Positions 61,673 through 64,000 of a DNA stretch of 64,000 bases are shown here, piece by piece; the first letter of the stretch is position 1, and each line of letters begins with the position of its first letter. The notes beneath the pieces are model-generated. The model did not search any database, was not told where the DNA came from, and saw nothing but the letters and a program-made list of their open reading frames with translations. The position numbers and the translations under genes were made by a program. This DNA is from Kineobactrum sediminis (lineage in GTDB: Bacteria; Pseudomonadota; Gammaproteobacteria; Pseudomonadales; Halieaceae). The stretch covers positions 124,001 to 188,000 of the forward strand of contig NZ_PKLZ01000009.1 of assembly GCF_002868715.1 (NCBI RefSeq). The letters run 5' to 3'.

Positions 61673-62560
61673 ATGACACCCACCGATACGAATCTCCCCG
61701 GCGCACGTCCGGTACGCGCATATGTGCTCTCTTTTCAGTGTCCGGACCAGCTCGGGGTGGTAGCGCAGTATTCGCAACTGTTTCTCGAAGTGGGTGCGTT
61801 TATCACCGAAATTTCCAACTACAGTGACCCTGTCAGTAATACATTTCACCTGCGTTGCGTGTTCGATGACCGCGCCATGACAGTGGACTTTATGGAGTTT
61901 CAGCGGCGTTTCACGGCTGTGGCCGAGGCGCTGGGCATGCATTACCAGTTACGCCCGACGGATGAGCTGCCGCGGGTGCTGGTCGCAGTATCCCGCTACG
62001 ACCACTGTCTTAACGTGCTGTTAAATAAATGGAAGTCCGGCGCGCTGCCCGCCCGGATAGTGGGGGTGGTCAGTAACCACACTGATTGCCGCGGCCTGGT
62101 GGAGTGGTATGGCTTGCCCTTTCACTACTTGCCCGTAAACGCGGAAACCAAGCCGCAACAGGAAGCGGGGATTCTGGCGGTGATGCAGGCACACCAGGTT
62201 GAACTGTTGGTGCTGGCCCGCTATATGCAAATTCTCTCCGATGACCTGTGCCGGCAGCTGGCGGGACGGGCCATCAATATTCACCACTCATTTTTACCGG
62301 GCTTCAAGGGGGCCAGGCCTTACCACCAGGCCTACGACCGTGGGGTGAAAGTGATCGGTGCGACGGCTCACTACGTGACAGCGGATCTGGATGAGGGGCC
62401 CATTATCGCCCAGGAAGTGCGTGCTATCGATCACCAGGTATCAGTTGAGCAGATGGTGCACCTGGGGCATGACACCGAGGCCACGGCACTGTCCCAGGCG
62501 GTACGACTGCATTGTGAGCAACGTGTGCAGATTAATGGCCAGCGGACGGTAATCCTGTAA
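61673..62560 (+). CDS. purU: Formyltetrahydrofolate deformylase
   Basis: A 295-residue enzyme from ATG 61673, with AGGT upstream; the frame before it is unrelated. An N-terminal ACT domain (YVLSFQCPDQLGVVAQYSQL) is followed by a formyltransferase-type catalytic domain with INIHHSFLPGFKGARPYHQA and VIGATAHYVTADLDEGPII, which contain the conserved Asn/His/Asp of this fold. It releases formate from 10-formyl-THF, balancing one-carbon pools and feeding PurT. The promoter is shared with the divergent ppsA. Confidence 0.96.
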   Translation: MTPTDTNLPGARPVRAYVLSFQCPDQLGVVAQYSQLFLEVGAFITEISNYSDPVSNTFHLRCVFDDRAMTVDFMEFQRRFTAVAEALGMHYQLRPTDELPRVLVAVSRYDHCLNVLLNKWKSGALPARIVGVVSNHTDCRGLVEWYGLPFHYLPVNAETKPQQEAGILAVMQAHQVELLVLARYMQILSDDLCRQLAGRAINIHHSFLPGFKGARPYHQAYDRGVKVIGATAHYVTADLDEGPIIAQEVRAIDHQVSVEQMVHLGHDTEATALSQAVRLHCEQRVQINGQRTVIL

Positions 62561-62671
62561 CAGGCTACTGAATGCGAAAGTGCCCCGGGTTTGCCGTGGT
62601 CGCAAATCGGATTGACTGCGGTACACTTGATTCGCGGGAACAAATCATTTCATTTTTGAGAGGCTGAGTCT

Positions 62672-63688
62672 GTGCGACGTTTTCTTTTTAGGGCCATGCT
62701 GGGGTTTGCCATCTTGTTGTGGCTGATGTCCCTGGTGGGTTGGTGGTATCTCTCGTCTGACAGTGTAGAAAAGCCCGAACTGGCGGGGAGCCTTCAGCCC
62801 GGGCAGCTGGTGCACGACAAACTTCCCAGGCGCTGGCTGGCCTGGGTACCCGCCACGCTGTCTGCACCTGCACCAGTGGTCATTGTATTACACGGGTCGC
62901 TTGGATCTGCCGAGCAAATGATGGAGGCCACTCATTACGGGTTTAATGTCCTCGCCGAGCGCGATGGTTTTATCGCGGTCTACCCGAATGGCATCGACAG
63001 GCACTGGAACGATTGTCGCGCCAGCGCAGATTATGCCGCCAACAAATACAATGTCGATGATGTGGGATTTCTGGCAGCCATGCTGGATATGCTGGCAGCG
63101 GACCACACCATCGATCGCAATCGGGTTTATGTCACCGGTCTCTCCAACGGTGGCCATATGGCATATCGGCTTGCGCTGGAGGCGCCGGAGCTTATTGCCG
63201 GTATCGCGCCGATTGCAGCAAGCCTGCCGGTAACGGAGAACCTGGGTTGTGAAAGCACAGGCGTCGCCATGCCGACACTGATTATCAATGGCACAGCCGA
63301 TTCCGTTAATCCCTACGAGGGCGGCCTGGTCACAGTGCTGGGCAACGCCAGCCGCGGTGCGGTGCGTTCCAGCGTGGACACCGCACGCTACTGGGCGTCA
63401 TTGGCGGGCCATGGCGATGACGGCGAATTGCACGACTGGCTGCAGCGAGAAGCGGATGCCGTGACGTCTGTCACCAGCACTCACTGGCGGGCACCCGGGC
63501 GTGCGCCGGTAGTGCTGGTAACCGTGGAGAACGGTGGCCATACCATACCTCACCCTACCCATCGACAGCCGCGATTGCTGGGAACAACCAGCAACGAATT
63601 CGATGCTATCGAGCTGATCTGGTCTTTCTTCGCCAGTGGCGGGATGGAGATCCCCGGGGCTGCAGGCAGGCCAACAGCAGGCAACTGA
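62672..63688 (+). CDS. PHB-depolymerase-family esterase, secreted
   Basis: A 338-residue protein with GTG 62672. An N-terminal hydrophobic helix (AMLGFAILLWLMSLVGWWYL) acts as a signal anchor. The alpha/beta hydrolase core has the oxyanion region VIVLHGSLGSAEQM, the nucleophile elbow VTGLSNGGHMAYRLA (GxSxG), the acid loop LIINGTADSVNPYEGG and the catalytic His in ENGGHTIPHP. This is the LpqC / poly(3-hydroxybutyrate) depolymerase-like family (COG3509), whose members include feruloyl and acetyl xylan esterases. The true substrate is open. It is convergent with a TonB receptor gene. Confidence 0.87.
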   Translation: MRRFLFRAMLGFAILLWLMSLVGWWYLSSDSVEKPELAGSLQPGQLVHDKLPRRWLAWVPATLSAPAPVVIVLHGSLGSAEQMMEATHYGFNVLAERDGFIAVYPNGIDRHWNDCRASADYAANKYNVDDVGFLAAMLDMLAADHTIDRNRVYVTGLSNGGHMAYRLALEAPELIAGIAPIAASLPVTENLGCESTGVAMPTLIINGTADSVNPYEGGLVTVLGNASRGAVRSSVDTARYWASLAGHGDDGELHDWLQREADAVTSVTSTHWRAPGRAPVVLVTVENGGHTIPHPTHRQPRLLGTTSNEFDAIELIWSFFASGGMEIPGAAGRPTAGN

Positions 63689-63717
63689 TGGCACACTGTT
63701 AAAGCAAACGGGAGCTT

Positions 63718-64000
63718 CTAAAACTGGTAGCGCAGCTTGACCCAGCTCTGGCGCCCGGGCTCGTTAACCCGGACGGCGTCGGGATAGAACGGATCCGCGT
63801 TGCCGGCGTTGACATGATAGGCATAATTGCGATCGAACAGGTTTTCGACCCCGGCTTCCACGATCAGGTCGGTATTGACGTTCCAGTGGCCGTAAAGGTG
63901 AAGGACACCGAAACCGGCAGTCGGTTCATCCACGTCAATTGCCGGGTTGAAGTGAGTCTGTCGCGCCGAACCCACCCATTCAGCCCCGATCCCCCAGGTG
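63718..64000 (-). CDS. TonB-dependent receptor, C-terminal part
   Basis: The gene is cut by the right edge; the frame stays open to base 64000. About 93 residues are visible. VEAGVENLFDRNYAYHVNAG and the last strand RQSWVKLRYQF, ending in Phe, are the C-terminal barrel signature of TonB-dependent receptors. The ligand cannot be inferred from this part. Confidence 0.92.
   Translation of the reverse strand, partial: TWGIGAEWVGSARQTHFNPAIDVDEPTAGFGVLHLYGHWNVNTDLIVEAGVENLFDRNYAYHVNAGNADPFYPDAVRVNEPGRQSWVKLRYQF

Overview
The window comes from a gammaproteobacterium. The gene order pyrF / comEA-like / wbpV-wbpL-wbpM, with uvrB and a tRNA-Asn gene further along, resembles the right end of the Pseudomonas O-antigen locus. 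The thrS-infC-rpmI-rplT-pheS-pheT-ihfA-merR block, the host-attachment-like protein, the TonB receptors and the moderately high GC fit a marine Pseudomonadales/Cellvibrionales-type organism. That placement is inference; no rRNA is present.

Layout. 1-6.7 kb: the end of pyrF, a ComEA-like DNA-binding protein, three O-antigen genes (epimerase, initiating transferase, 4,6-dehydratase), a DHH phosphoesterase and a DUF502 membrane protein. 7.2-17.1 kb: an accessory block, the most interesting part of the window. It holds an unrecognised secreted acidic protein, a membrane TrkA-N/RyR protein, a TIR-TM-TPR protein, a patatin-like lipase, and a DevB-DevC-DevA exporter whose ATPase is fused to a TerB-like domain. 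Spacing is tight and the exporter genes overlap at TGATG, so RyR-TIR-patatin-exporter reads as one operon. It combines several domains known from immunity and conflict systems. 17.2-22.1 kb: small membrane proteins, a methyltransferase, a putative envelope-stress operon ending in an AI-2E-type transporter, and a coiled-coil protein. 22.2-34.8 kb: core genes (tRNA-Asn, uvrB, a GGDEF-EAL protein, a host-attachment-like protein, the thrS-to-ihfA translation operon, tRNA-Pro). infC starts at an ATT codon that overlaps the thrS stop. Two very large perfect hairpins lie between rplT and pheS.

34.8-42.6 kb: a worn, recombination-prone stretch that begins at tRNA-Pro. It contains an ISL3-family transposase tail with tandem element ends, a Phd-like/zeta toxin-antitoxin pair, DUF547, a Na+/H+ antiporter coupled to a 29-codon upstream ORF, redox genes, nrtS, and fragments of DUF3179, ECF sigma factor and MFS genes. 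42.6-47.8 kb: trkA-trkH, divergent from a shortened KdpD-like kinase and a KdpE-like regulator; this looks like a potassium homeostasis unit. 48.2-64 kb: a diguanylate cyclase, a TonB receptor, a COG2187-like kinase, a PRPP synthetase homologue, an operon with malonyl-CoA decarboxylase, acyl-CoA ligase, an NTF2-like protein and acyl-CoA dehydrogenase, then ppsA, purU, a PHB-depolymerase-like esterase and the end of a second TonB receptor.

All functional calls come from reading motifs and gene order by eye. No database search was run.
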